64,000 nt of DNA from Psychroserpens damuponensis (GTDB lineage: Bacteria; Bacteroidota; Bacteroidia; Flavobacteriales; Flavobacteriaceae). This document shows positions 53,757 through 62,795 of this stretch, one piece after another (the first letter of the stretch is position 1; every line of letters starts with the position of its first letter). A model generated the notes under the pieces. That model ran no database searches. It was not told where the DNA came from and saw nothing but the letters and a program-made list of their open reading frames with translations. The position numbers were made by a program, and so were the translations under genes. Where the stretch lies: assembly GCF_000826655.1 (NCBI RefSeq), contig NZ_JXJO01000004.1:124001-188000 (forward strand), in the 5' to 3' direction.

Positions 53757-53784
53757 TGATGTTCGTGCTTATTTATTAGGAGAC

Positions 53785-53800
53785 TCCTGCTTTAGCAGGA
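53785..53800 (-). terminator. Short hairpin after the TPR gene
   Basis: TCCTGC (53785-53790) and GCAGGA (53795-53800) pair over the loop TTTA, directly after the minus-strand stop at 53808. The stem is short and no U tract follows, so termination is probably partial, leaving read-through to the lipoprotein gene. Confidence 0.4.
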
Positions 53801-53807
53801 ATTGGTT

Positions 53808-56800
53808 TTAATTTTGAGGTTGTACAGATGAATTCGTTTTTGCGGCTTCAGCCTTGATTCTATTTAATTCTTGTTGTGCTTCACTTACAACATCATCATA
53901 ATCTGGAAAATTGCTTATCACACTTTCCAAAATATAAGTGGCTTGAAACGCATCTCCCAACGCATCATAATTTTTTGCCATAAGCACTAAACCTTTTGCA
54001 CTATAAAATTTATAACTACTGTAATCTCTAGCTAATTTTTGAACCGTTGTATTTGATGTTTCATGTTTGCCTTCCTTATTTTTAAAATAAGCATTGTAGT
54101 ACAAAGCTTCAGCCGCTAATGCTCCTGTTGCTATTTTTTCTACCTCAGCATAGGCTGATTTAGCTTTATTTTCATTACCCGTTTTTATGGCAGAACGTGC
54201 AATAATAATTTGTGCATCACTTTTTACTTTATTATCAATTTTTGAATTTTGAAGCGACTTTTCAGCATAGTTTACGGCTTCGGTATAGTTTTCTTTTTGA
54301 TAATAAGCATTCATTAAATTGGATTGTGCGTAAGTTATATTTTGCGGATAATCGGCTTCGATTTCTAATCGTTTTAATAACGGAATGGCTTGATCCCAAT
54401 TCTTATTGCTTAAATATATTTCAGATAATTTAACTATAGACTGCTCTGTAAATTCCCCTTTTTGTTTATTGATGACATATTCATAATGCGGTTTCGCATT
54501 GCCAGACAAGTCTTTTTGCGTGTACATTTCCGCGAGATAAAAATGAGATTTGAGTGCATGTATTCCGTTAGGAAATTCATTTAAATATTTATTAAATTGA
54601 CGAATTGCACTATCTGTATTATTGTCTAAATACTGTTTCTCTGCTGCTAAATAGGTTGTATTATCTAGCTCTGCATCAGTCACATTAATATAATCTAAGG
54701 TTTTCACCCAAGCTGCATACTCCTCAACGCGACCTAAATCTATATAAATTAAACGTGCAGTTGCTACGGCTTGATTAGCTTCTTCTGTTGATGGATAATC
54801 GTTAGCTACTGTTTTAAACTTACTCAATGCTCGCTCATTATCATTTACATTATAATACGATAAGCCTTGACGTAATAAAGCTTTTGAGATAAAAACACTG
54901 TTTTTATATTCTGAAAATAAGCGATCATACATAGCCATCGCTTTATCAGTGTCGCTAGTTTTAACATAAGAATTTGCCAATTCATACATGGCATCATCAC
55001 GCAATGACGATTTTGGATAGTTTGAAATAAAAGAATTTAATCCTGCAATTTTCTTGGCACTTTGCCCACTATAACCAAAACTCATCGTTTTTTGAAAAGT
55101 TGCATAATCACTTTCAATCTCATTAATAGCTATTGCATTATCATAAGCAGAAATGGCATTGGCATAGTCACTAGACACAAAATAGCCGTCGCCAAGTCTC
55201 AAATAGGCATCATTTAAACGTAATTTATCATCCTTATGATTTTCAACAAACGTTTGAAAATGTGCTGTTGCTTTTGTATAATTTTTAAGTTTAAAATACG
55301 TGTAAGCGATGTTGTAATCTATATTATTGATTTCATTAACTTGGGAAGCTTCGCTTTGCTGTTCAAACTGCTTAAAGCCAATTAACGCTTCGTCAAAATT
55401 GTTTAAGTGATATTCTGTTTCTGCCTTCCAAAAGATTCCTCTTGTTGTAAAAACAGGATCTTTTGCTTCTTTGATTGACTTACTAAATAAATCTATAGCG
55501 TTAGTATAATCACCTTCGTTATATATTTCAATTCCTCTATAAAACGCTACTTTTTGATATGCTAGTCTATTTTCAAAACTCTTTTTACCTTCTAACAATT
55601 TGATGGCTTCTTTATAGTTTTTTGATGTGATATAGGAATCTATTAATAAGGTTTCTATTTCTTCCTCATAATTTGTATCTGGATACTTATCTAAATAACT
55701 GGTTAAAACCTGTGGTACAGACTGGTATGGGTTTCCAATCTCGTAACTAATTTTTGCATAGTTTAACCAAGCATCTTCCTGGATTTTTAAATCATAATCC
55801 ATTTGTGATGCATTTCTAAATGCATTTAAACCTTCTTGTTTTTTATCTAAATTGATATAACTTTCACCTAGATGGTAATATGCGTTTTGAGCAACGCTGT
55901 TATCTCCTCCAATGATTTTATTAAATTCTGAAATGGCAGCTTCAAAATCATTTTGCTTATAATAAGCATATCCTAATTGATAATAATCAACGTTATTCCA
56001 TTTACCTCGCGTACCTTGATACGCTTTTAAAAACGGAATTGCTTCGGAATATTGTTCTAAATTAAAATAACTCTCACCTATAATTTTTGACAATTGAGAT
56101 TTTTCTTGAGCACTACTATTATCTAATTGAGCTTTAGCTAGCTCTATTGCTTTTTCAAACTTACCGAGTTTAAAATTAAGATCGGCTTGGTAATACGACA
56201 ACTTCTCTTTGTATTTTTCTTCATCGCTTACTTGATCAAAGTATTCGTTAGCTTTATCATAATCATCACCTTCATAAGCCATAAACCCTATGTAATATTT
56301 GGCTTGAGAACCATATTCTTTTGAAGTTACAACTTTGTTTAAATATTTTTGTGCGCCTGCTTCATCTTGTGTTGAATACAAAGCATAACCGTAATTGAAA
56401 TAGAATTTCTCACGATCTAATCTAGCCATACCAGTTTCGTCAACTTTATCATACCATTTTCTTGCATAAGCATATTTACCATTTGCGAAATAAAAATCGG
56501 CTACATCTAAATATGCCGTGTTTCTTTTGGTACTTGTTGGATAATCTTCCATAAACTCTTGGATGAGATCATCTGCATTTTGTTGATTGAGTCGTACAGC
56601 GCAGTTAGCAATATAATAAGCACAATCAGACTCCAGTGTTTCATTGGGAGCATCTTCTTTAATAGATTCAAATAGCGATTGCGCTGCTTGATATTGTTGA
56701 TTATTATAAAGTGTGAGTGCTTTTTGATATTCTACTAAATCACTGGTATATGTGGCCGTTTGTTGGGCTTGCAATTGCATAGCAAACAGTAAAACGCCTA

Positions 56801-56828
56801 TAAAAAAACTTATTTTTCTGAAAGTCAT
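53808..56828 (-). CDS. Large periplasmic tetratricopeptide-repeat protein
   Basis: The 1006-residue protein has a signal peptide (ending MQLQAQ) and then TPR-type helical repeats along nearly the whole length. Examples are ALTLYNNQQYQAAQSLFESI, QLGYAYYKQNDFEAAISEFN and ELANSYVKTSDTDKAMAMYD, which show the W/Y-G-Y-A-P spacing. The end is low complexity (KTNSSVQPQN). It probably forms a superhelical scaffold in the periplasm or at the inner face of the outer membrane. Its position upstream of a lipoprotein and an outer-membrane barrel suggests a shared complex (inference). It is not a lipoprotein, which separates it from SprE-type T9SS subunits. Confidence 0.85.
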   Translation of the reverse strand: MTFRKISFFIGVLLFAMQLQAQQTATYTSDLVEYQKALTLYNNQQYQAAQSLFESIKEDAPNETLESDCAYYIANCAVRLNQQNADDLIQEFMEDYPTSTKRNTAYLDVADFYFANGKYAYARKWYDKVDETGMARLDREKFYFNYGYALYSTQDEAGAQKYLNKVVTSKEYGSQAKYYIGFMAYEGDDYDKANEYFDQVSDEEKYKEKLSYYQADLNFKLGKFEKAIELAKAQLDNSSAQEKSQLSKIIGESYFNLEQYSEAIPFLKAYQGTRGKWNNVDYYQLGYAYYKQNDFEAAISEFNKIIGGDNSVAQNAYYHLGESYINLDKKQEGLNAFRNASQMDYDLKIQEDAWLNYAKISYEIGNPYQSVPQVLTSYLDKYPDTNYEEEIETLLIDSYITSKNYKEAIKLLEGKKSFENRLAYQKVAFYRGIEIYNEGDYTNAIDLFSKSIKEAKDPVFTTRGIFWKAETEYHLNNFDEALIGFKQFEQQSEASQVNEINNIDYNIAYTYFKLKNYTKATAHFQTFVENHKDDKLRLNDAYLRLGDGYFVSSDYANAISAYDNAIAINEIESDYATFQKTMSFGYSGQSAKKIAGLNSFISNYPKSSLRDDAMYELANSYVKTSDTDKAMAMYDRLFSEYKNSVFISKALLRQGLSYYNVNDNERALSKFKTVANDYPSTEEANQAVATARLIYIDLGRVEEYAAWVKTLDYINVTDAELDNTTYLAAEKQYLDNNTDSAIRQFNKYLNEFPNGIHALKSHFYLAEMYTQKDLSGNAKPHYEYVINKQKGEFTEQSIVKLSEIYLSNKNWDQAIPLLKRLEIEADYPQNITYAQSNLMNAYYQKENYTEAVNYAEKSLQNSKIDNKVKSDAQIIIARSAIKTGNENKAKSAYAEVEKIATGALAAEALYYNAYFKNKEGKHETSNTTVQKLARDYSSYKFYSAKGLVLMAKNYDALGDAFQATYILESVISNFPDYDDVVSEAQQELNRIKAEAAKTNSSVQPQN

Positions 56829-57040
56829 TAAGTTCGATTTTTAATTGATGTCAAAGATAATTTATCTTCATTTCTATAACGCAAAAATCATGCTATAATT
56901 ATAAACAAGGTTATTAAAAAGACGCTTTATATAAGTTTACGTTACAGTTTCCGTTTTTATACAGAGATTTTAGTTTTACCATATGGGTAATTGCTACTTT
57001 TATAATACATTTACATTTCTATAATAATCTTCATATTACT

Positions 57041-57724
57041 ATGTCTGAAACTGTTTTACAACTCAAAAATGCCTCAATCTATCAAGGTGATAGTATGGTA
57101 TTAGCTGATGTTAATTTTGAAATGAACAAAGGTGACTTTGTGTATCTCATTGGTAAAACCGGAAGTGGAAAAAGTAGTTTTATGAAAACGTTATATGGCG
57201 ACTTACAATTAACTGAAGGTGAAGGTCATATTGTAGATTATGATTTAAGAACGATGAAAGAGAAGGATATTCCGTTTTTGAGACGAAAACTAGGTATTGT
57301 TTTTCAGGATTTTAAATTATTACCAGACAGAACTATAAACAGCAATTTAGAATTTGTTTTAAAAGCTACAGGTTGGAAAGATAAAACCAAAATTAAGGAG
57401 CGTATTGAAACAGTTTTGAATAAGGTAGATATGAAGACTAAAGGGTTTAAGTTTCCGCATGAATTATCTGGTGGAGAACAACAACGCATTGCTATTGCTA
57501 GAGCCTTATTAAATGATCCTGAGTTAATATTAGCAGATGAACCTACAGGTAATTTAGATCCGCAAACTAGTATTGAGGTCATGGAAGTATTGCGCGACAT
57601 CAATAATAATGGTAATACCATTTTAATGGCAACTCACGATTATGCCTTACTTTTAAAATATCCTAGCAAGACTTTAAAATGTGATGAAAATAAAGTATTT
57701 GAGGTTGTACAACGTAAGAGTTAA
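57041..57724 (+). CDS. ftsE: FtsE-type ABC ATPase
   Basis: The 227-residue ATPase has Walker A GKTGSGKSSFMK, Q-loop VFQDFKLLPDRTI, signature LSGGEQQRIAIARAL and Walker B ILADEPTGNLDP. The DFKLLPDRT stretch after the Q-loop is characteristic of FtsE. FtsE with FtsX activates wall hydrolases during division. ftsX is not adjacent, as is common in Bacteroidota, so the name rests on sequence only. Its stop overlaps the convergent beta-helix gene stop by three bases. Confidence 0.85.
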   Translation: MSETVLQLKNASIYQGDSMVLADVNFEMNKGDFVYLIGKTGSGKSSFMKTLYGDLQLTEGEGHIVDYDLRTMKEKDIPFLRRKLGIVFQDFKLLPDRTINSNLEFVLKATGWKDKTKIKERIETVLNKVDMKTKGFKFPHELSGGEQQRIAIARALLNDPELILADEPTGNLDPQTSIEVMEVLRDINNNGNTILMATHDYALLLKYPSKTLKCDENKVFEVVQRKS

Positions 57725-59340
57725 AACCCTAACCACTTAAAAAACCTTTTTAAAGCATTATCTTTCTGATCAGTGGATATTTCCGAAGGAATACTATGTT
57801 CAAATTCCACTATAAAAACGCCGAAATTTGATACCGTTTTTTGCGCTTTAGTATTGTGTAGTGGTTTTTCAAAATTTAAATTATTCATTGGGAATACAAT
57901 ATTACCATTGTTTTGAAGTACACCTGATTTTAAAACGATTTTTGGGTTTTCTACATCATAGATTTTAAATGTGGTTCCTGTTTTTAGATGGTATTCTGAA
58001 AAATCAACTATAACAGGCTTTCCTTCTTTTTGAAATAACGAAACTCTATATTCATTTTGTGCAAACTCATTTTTTGAAATATTGAGAATCGATTTCATTT
58101 CAAAACTCTTTATGTTTTGCCATGTACTATTAGCATCAATAGACAACGAAGATTTCCAATCTGCCATCGTATAATCCCTTTTATTAATCACTCTAAAGTT
58201 TCTATTATTTTTTGAAAAGTAGGCATTGTTATTAAAATCTAATGTTTCAACATTTGACAATCCATGTTCATAAAAATGAACGTAACCTCCATAAATGGTA
58301 TTATGCTTAAAAACAGTATTCTCAGCATTATCAAATCTTAACGCATTATTACCTCCTATAATAATGTTATCTGTGACGACAACATCTAACAATGGTGCTT
58401 TTTTATTAATCCCTAAGGTTAGTGATCCTGCATCTCCTTTTGCGCTTTTTGCAACATCTATATTATGAAATAAAATATTATTGATTAACTTAATGTTTGT
58501 CGCTCTATTAATTCCGTTAGTATCATCTGTTGCAACTATAATATTATTTTTATAATATCCTCCAGAAGAGCCATTATTAAAAACCGTATTATTTTCTAGT
58601 AACATGTTTTTGACATAACTTGAGGTTGCTTTTGTTGAAGCCGACCAAACTTCAATTCCCATATAATAGTTATTAAAGATGATGTTATTTTTGATGACTC
58701 TAGTTTTATCACTCAAATTTTGAACATAAATTCCTGCTCCTCGTCCTCTTACTTCGGAAAAGAAACCATTATTATAAATTTTGCAACCATAAATTTGAGT
58801 ACCTCCTGTGTGCTTCCAAGAACCAAATCCTGAACCTGGATTATTATGTATTATAAGATTTATGAATTTACAATCTTGACCAGACATATGGTTAATTCCA
58901 TCTGCTCTAATAAAACCCTTATCCTTAACATGTCTAGCATATTCACCTAAAAACGTGACTTCAAAGTTTTGAAATATCACTTGTTGGCTTTTAATTTCTA
59001 AAACAGATTTCTTTGGAGATTTCACATTTCCGTTAAGGATAACTTTATCATCATTAAAACCAGAGACAGTAATATATTGGTTAGGTTCAAGACTTTGAAG
59101 ACTAGTCGCAAATTTCCCTGTATAAACACCTTCATGAATCCAAATAGTATCGCCAGAATTCACAATATCTGTGGTTTGACTCAAAGCCGTTTGTAAATCC
59201 CAAGGTTGAGCTAAAGATCCATTACCTAGAGACGTTCCTGGTGAATTTGCATCATCTTTTGGAAATACATGAAATTCTTGCTGAGCATTTACTAGCAATC
59301 CAACAAAATAACATAAGACATAAAGTGTTTTTCTTAGCAT
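57721..59340 (-). CDS. Secreted right-handed parallel beta-helix protein
   Basis: The 539-residue protein has a signal peptide (residues 1-18, ending LLVNAQ). From about residue 50 to 390 it has repeating short-strand turns rich in asparagine (VIKNNIIFNNYYMGIEVWSA, MLLENNTVFNNGSSGG, DNIIIGGNNALRFDNAENT), the pattern of pectate-lyase or PL6-like beta-helices. A C-terminal domain of about 110 residues (FKIYDVENPKIVLKSGV) is beta-rich and is followed by a short polar tail. It may be a polysaccharide lyase or binding protein; catalytic residues cannot be fixed by eye. It borders the surface-glycan genes. Confidence 0.8.
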   Translation of the reverse strand: MLRKTLYVLCYFVGLLVNAQQEFHVFPKDDANSPGTSLGNGSLAQPWDLQTALSQTTDIVNSGDTIWIHEGVYTGKFATSLQSLEPNQYITVSGFNDDKVILNGNVKSPKKSVLEIKSQQVIFQNFEVTFLGEYARHVKDKGFIRADGINHMSGQDCKFINLIIHNNPGSGFGSWKHTGGTQIYGCKIYNNGFFSEVRGRGAGIYVQNLSDKTRVIKNNIIFNNYYMGIEVWSASTKATSSYVKNMLLENNTVFNNGSSGGYYKNNIIVATDDTNGINRATNIKLINNILFHNIDVAKSAKGDAGSLTLGINKKAPLLDVVVTDNIIIGGNNALRFDNAENTVFKHNTIYGGYVHFYEHGLSNVETLDFNNNAYFSKNNRNFRVINKRDYTMADWKSSLSIDANSTWQNIKSFEMKSILNISKNEFAQNEYRVSLFQKEGKPVIVDFSEYHLKTGTTFKIYDVENPKIVLKSGVLQNNGNIVFPMNNLNFEKPLHNTKAQKTVSNFGVFIVEFEHSIPSEISTDQKDNALKRFFKWLGF

Positions 59341-59414
59341 AATCCTGTAATTTCAATTACTACACCAAATGTAAGTATTCAACTTAATTAATAAGTTCAA
59401 ATCTATAAAAAGTG

Positions 59415-59422
59415 TATTTTTG
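59415..59422 (+). promoter_or_regulatory. Candidate -7 box before the glycosyltransferase pair
   Basis: TATTTTTG matches TAnnTTTG and lies 17 bases before the ATG at 59440, implying a very short leader. No well-spaced TTG is visible. Confidence 0.35.
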
Positions 59423-59439
59423 AATAATTAGATATTTAT

Positions 59440-60330
59440 ATGCTGTCCGTACTCATTCCTGTTTACAATTATGATATTAAAGCGCTTGTGAATTTAGTGC
59501 ATAAGCAATTAATGGCTAGCGAAATTATATTTGAAATCCTATGCTTGGATGATAATTCTAATACTAACACTAGTGTTTTAAATGCTGAAATTGGACAACT
59601 TCAAAATACGTCATATCAAATTTCTAAGGTTAATACAGGACGCGTAGCAACACGACAAACCCTTGCAGAACAAGCAAAATACGACTGGCTGTTGTTTTTA
59701 GATGCAGATGTAATGCCAAAATTAGATGAGTTTATTTCTAATTACATCGCTTTTTTATCGTCGGAATATGATGCCATTTATGGCGGTTTTGCTTACCAAC
59801 CTGAACAACCAAAAAACGAATTTATGTTACGATGGACTTATGGATCATCTAACGAACAAGTGCAAGCCTCTTTAAGGAATAAAACACCTTATAAAATTGT
59901 GATTTCGGCTAATTTCATGATTAAGAAATCGGTTTTTTTAAAGCTTAATTCTAAAATTACACAACGAGGCTATGGTTATGACAACTTCTTTGGTGCGCTG
60001 TTAAAAAGTGGACAATACAACGTATTTCATATTGATAACGAAGTGTATCATTTGGGTTTAGAACCTAATGAGCGTTATCTTCATAAAATTGAGCAATCTG
60101 TGGTAACGCTTTTAAAATTAGACTCCAATGATCATATACAACACACAGAAAACTCACTCTACAACTCTTATAAATTATTAAAAAAGTTAAAGCTTAATTA
60201 TGTATTCTCTTTGATTTATACATCTTTTAAAAAGCAATTCAGAAAGAACTTGTTAAGCAATAAGCCCAACATTCGTTTACTTCAGTTTTATAAATTGAGT
60301 TACATTTGTTATCTAGAATTAAACTCATGA
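59440..60330 (+). CDS. Family 2 glycosyltransferase
   Basis: The 296-residue protein begins MLSVLIPVYNYDIKALVNLV, with LCLDDNSNTNT as the nucleotide-sugar loop and LLFLDADVMPK as the D-x-D site, so it is a GT-A enzyme of family 2. The rest is helical and basic, without a clear transmembrane segment, and probably docks on the membrane. Donor and acceptor are unknown. Its stop overlaps the start of the next glycosyltransferase as ATGA (60327-60330). Confidence 0.88.
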   Translation: MLSVLIPVYNYDIKALVNLVHKQLMASEIIFEILCLDDNSNTNTSVLNAEIGQLQNTSYQISKVNTGRVATRQTLAEQAKYDWLLFLDADVMPKLDEFISNYIAFLSSEYDAIYGGFAYQPEQPKNEFMLRWTYGSSNEQVQASLRNKTPYKIVISANFMIKKSVFLKLNSKITQRGYGYDNFFGALLKSGQYNVFHIDNEVYHLGLEPNERYLHKIEQSVVTLLKLDSNDHIQHTENSLYNSYKLLKKLKLNYVFSLIYTSFKKQFRKNLLSNKPNIRLLQFYKLSYICYLELNS

Positions 60331-61268
60331 CTCCTTATTTTTCTGTCGTCATTCCTTTATATAATAAAGCACAAGAAATCAGTGAGACGATATCTAGTGT
60401 TTTAGCTCAAACATTTACAAATTTTGAGGTGATTATTGTTAATGATGGCTCTACAGATGATAGCTTAAATAAAGTTGAAAAATTTAATGATCAACGCATT
60501 AGGATTTTTACAACCCAAAATAAAGGTGTTTCTCATGCTAGAAATTATGGTATACAACATGCCACTTCACAGTTTATTGCCTTTTTAGATGGCGATGATA
60601 TATGGAAACCTCATCATTTACAGGATTTAAAATCACTAATTGAATCTTACCCTAATTGCGGACTGTATTGCAAGGCTTACAATAAAATAAAAGGACAAAC
60701 GATTATCGATTCTCAGTATAAAGATCTTCCGAAGCACAAAAAATGGTCAGGAGTTATTGACGACTATTTTTATCACAGCAGCATTAATAGCTTAGCTTCT
60801 AGCTCAAGTATAGCCATTAACAAATCTGTTTTTGAAAGTATTGGGTTTTTTAATGAAGCCTACGACTCTGGAGAAGACACCGATTTATGGATTAGAATTG
60901 CTTTACAATTTCCAACGGCTTTTGATAATAACGTAAGTGTAACCCATAACTTAAATGCAAATCATCAATTAACGAATAGTCTATTTAGTGGTAGACAACA
61001 TTTTAATTTAAATGCTTTTAAAAACGACGAATTAAAGAACCTATCCCTAAAAACCTATTTAGATTTAAATCGATATGCGATTGCCATTCAATATAAATTA
61101 GAAAAGGAATTTGCTACATCAAAAACGATTTATAAATCTATTGATGTTAGGAATTTGAGTCGGCCACAAAAATTAATTTATAAGTGCCCAATTTTTGTTA
61201 TTAAAAGCATGCTAAGTTTTAGAGACATACTACGACTATCACATATCAACTTACGCCTTTTTAGATAG
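60327..61268 (+). CDS. Family 2 glycosyltransferase
   Basis: The 313-residue protein starts at the ATG at 60327, which overlaps the previous stop. The frame runs seven codons further upstream, but FSVVIPLYNKAQEI is the natural family start. Motifs are VIIVNDGSTDDS, SHARNYGIQHATS and AFLDGDDIWKP (D-x-D), then GEDTDLWIRIAL, which carries the acceptor-side E-D. It is typical of capsule and lipopolysaccharide GT2 enzymes. The last 18 bases overlap the convergent ketoisomerase gene. Confidence 0.9.
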   Translation: MTPYFSVVIPLYNKAQEISETISSVLAQTFTNFEVIIVNDGSTDDSLNKVEKFNDQRIRIFTTQNKGVSHARNYGIQHATSQFIAFLDGDDIWKPHHLQDLKSLIESYPNCGLYCKAYNKIKGQTIIDSQYKDLPKHKKWSGVIDDYFYHSSINSLASSSSIAINKSVFESIGFFNEAYDSGEDTDLWIRIALQFPTAFDNNVSVTHNLNANHQLTNSLFSGRQHFNLNAFKNDELKNLSLKTYLDLNRYAIAIQYKLEKEFATSKTIYKSIDVRNLSRPQKLIYKCPIFVIKSMLSFRDILRLSHINLRLFR

Positions 61269-61661
61269 TTGAAATTCTTTATAATCTCGTATATAATCTG
61301 CTTCGTCAAATTCATCAGAGGCTAAAACCAAACACACAGCTCCAGAGGAGAAATTATCAAGTTCTCTCCAAATTCCTATTGGTATTAATAATCCTTTATT
61401 GGGTTTATTTAGCATAACACGTTGCTTAGTGTTACCATCATCTAATACCACTTCAAAACTACCACTAAGTGCAATTAGAAACTCATGTTGTTCTTTATGT
61501 GCATGACCTCCACGATAAGCATCACTTGGTACATCGTATAAATAATATACTCGTTTAATAGGATAAGGAATACAGTTTTTTTCAATGACTGCAAGATTAC
61601 CTCTAGGGTCTGAAATTTTAGGGATGTCAATAATCATTTTATCACTTATATTATTCTTCAT
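61251..61661 (-). CDS. fdtA: FdtA/QdtA-like dTDP-sugar 3,4-ketoisomerase
   Basis: The 136-residue cupin shows RGNLAVIEKNCIPYPIKRVY, then GGHAHKEQHEFLIALSGSFE and PIGIWRELDNFSSGAVCLVL, the pattern of WxcM-like sugar ketoisomerases. These convert dTDP-4-keto-6-deoxyglucose to the 3-keto form, the first step toward dTDP-Fuc3NAc or dTDP-Qui3NAc. FdtA and QdtA differ in product stereochemistry and cannot be told apart here. Matching transaminase and acetyltransferase genes would be expected nearby; a hexapeptide acyltransferase starts at 63956. It overlaps the upstream glycosyltransferase end by 11 bases. Confidence 0.82.
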   Translation of the reverse strand: MKNNISDKMIIDIPKISDPRGNLAVIEKNCIPYPIKRVYYLYDVPSDAYRGGHAHKEQHEFLIALSGSFEVVLDDGNTKQRVMLNKPNKGLLIPIGIWRELDNFSSGAVCLVLASDEFDEADYIRDYKEFQLSKKA

Positions 61662-62760
61662 GTTTTAGTAGTTTTTCCCATTCAAGAGAAATCTTTTCTA
61701 TTGAAAACTTTTCAACAGATGTAGAGGCATTATTTTTACAATGATTGTATAATATCTTATCCTCAAAAAAGCTACTCATTGCTTTTGCAAAGATCTCAAT
61801 ATTTCTAGCTGACACTAATAACCCGTTTTCTTTATGAATAATTATCTCGTTTGGTCCAGATTTAATATCTAAAGAAATTACTGGAATTCCAATTGACAAA
61901 CTTTCTAAAAGCACCATTGGAAACCCTTCATAGCGACTTGTTAAAGTCACAAATTTACTATTATAAATATAAGGAAATGGATTTGATGTAAAGGGATAAA
62001 ATAACACAAAATTACTACCTTCAAATCCTTCAACATAAGATATAAGAGCATCTTTGTCTTTACCGTCTCCTAAAATTACTAGATAAATATTCTTTTTCCA
62101 CAATTTAGATTCAAAAAAAGCATCGATGAGAAATCTAAAATCTTTTATTGAATCTACAATTCTTCCATAGGATAAAATATATGTTTTTCCATTTAAAGGA
62201 TTTTCATAAATTTCGTCAGATTCTATCCATTTAGGGTCATAAGCATTATAAATTGTTGTTGAATTCTCTATGCCGCTTGCTTTTAATATATCATGCTCAA
62301 TATAATTTGACACTGCTATATTGCTATAGTTATTTTTATGAATTTTAATAAATTTATTTAGTTTATCATTTTTATACAATACTTGATTTGAGCTATGAAG
62401 AACATAAATTGTTTTTAAATTTTTATATACAAATTTCTTATAGAACAATTCTCTGTAGTAATTATTCTTAGGCCTATGATCTATGATAAAATCAAACTTG
62501 TGAATTTTAAGATATTCTCTAAACTTTTTGAAGCGTTTTAATCTGCTAAAAATCGTATCGTCATTACTATCTTTGGAGATTCCTAAATTATATAAAGTTG
62601 CTGAGTAGGAATAAAAAATCTGATTGGTCAAAATCACAAGATGCACATCATACCCAATTTTAGCCAACATACGTGTTAGCATGGAAACTGATCGCTCTGC
62701 ACCACCTTTTGATAATGAGATTGCTACAATACAAATTTTTTTTTTATTAGTTTTTAGCAT
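61651..62760 (-). CDS. Family 4 glycosyltransferase
   Basis: The 369-residue protein begins KKICIVAISLSKGGAERSVS, the usual start of GT-B family 4 enzymes. It has YILSYGRIVDSIKDFRFLID for the donor domain start, YLVILGDGKDKDALISYV, and the sugar-nucleotide motif SRYEGFPMVLLESLSIGIPV with E-x7-E. It transfers an activated sugar with retention, probably in capsule or O-antigen synthesis. It is divergent from the glycosyltransferase at 62796 with only 35 bases between starts. Confidence 0.9.
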   Translation of the reverse strand: MLKTNKKKICIVAISLSKGGAERSVSMLTRMLAKIGYDVHLVILTNQIFYSYSATLYNLGISKDSNDDTIFSRLKRFKKFREYLKIHKFDFIIDHRPKNNYYRELFYKKFVYKNLKTIYVLHSSNQVLYKNDKLNKFIKIHKNNYSNIAVSNYIEHDILKASGIENSTTIYNAYDPKWIESDEIYENPLNGKTYILSYGRIVDSIKDFRFLIDAFFESKLWKKNIYLVILGDGKDKDALISYVEGFEGSNFVLFYPFTSNPFPYIYNSKFVTLTSRYEGFPMVLLESLSIGIPVISLDIKSGPNEIIIHKENGLLVSARNIEIFAKAMSSFFEDKILYNHCKNNASTSVEKFSIEKISLEWEKLLKHEE

Positions 62761-62795
62761 TAAAAGCTATCTTTGAAACAAATGTACTAATATAA

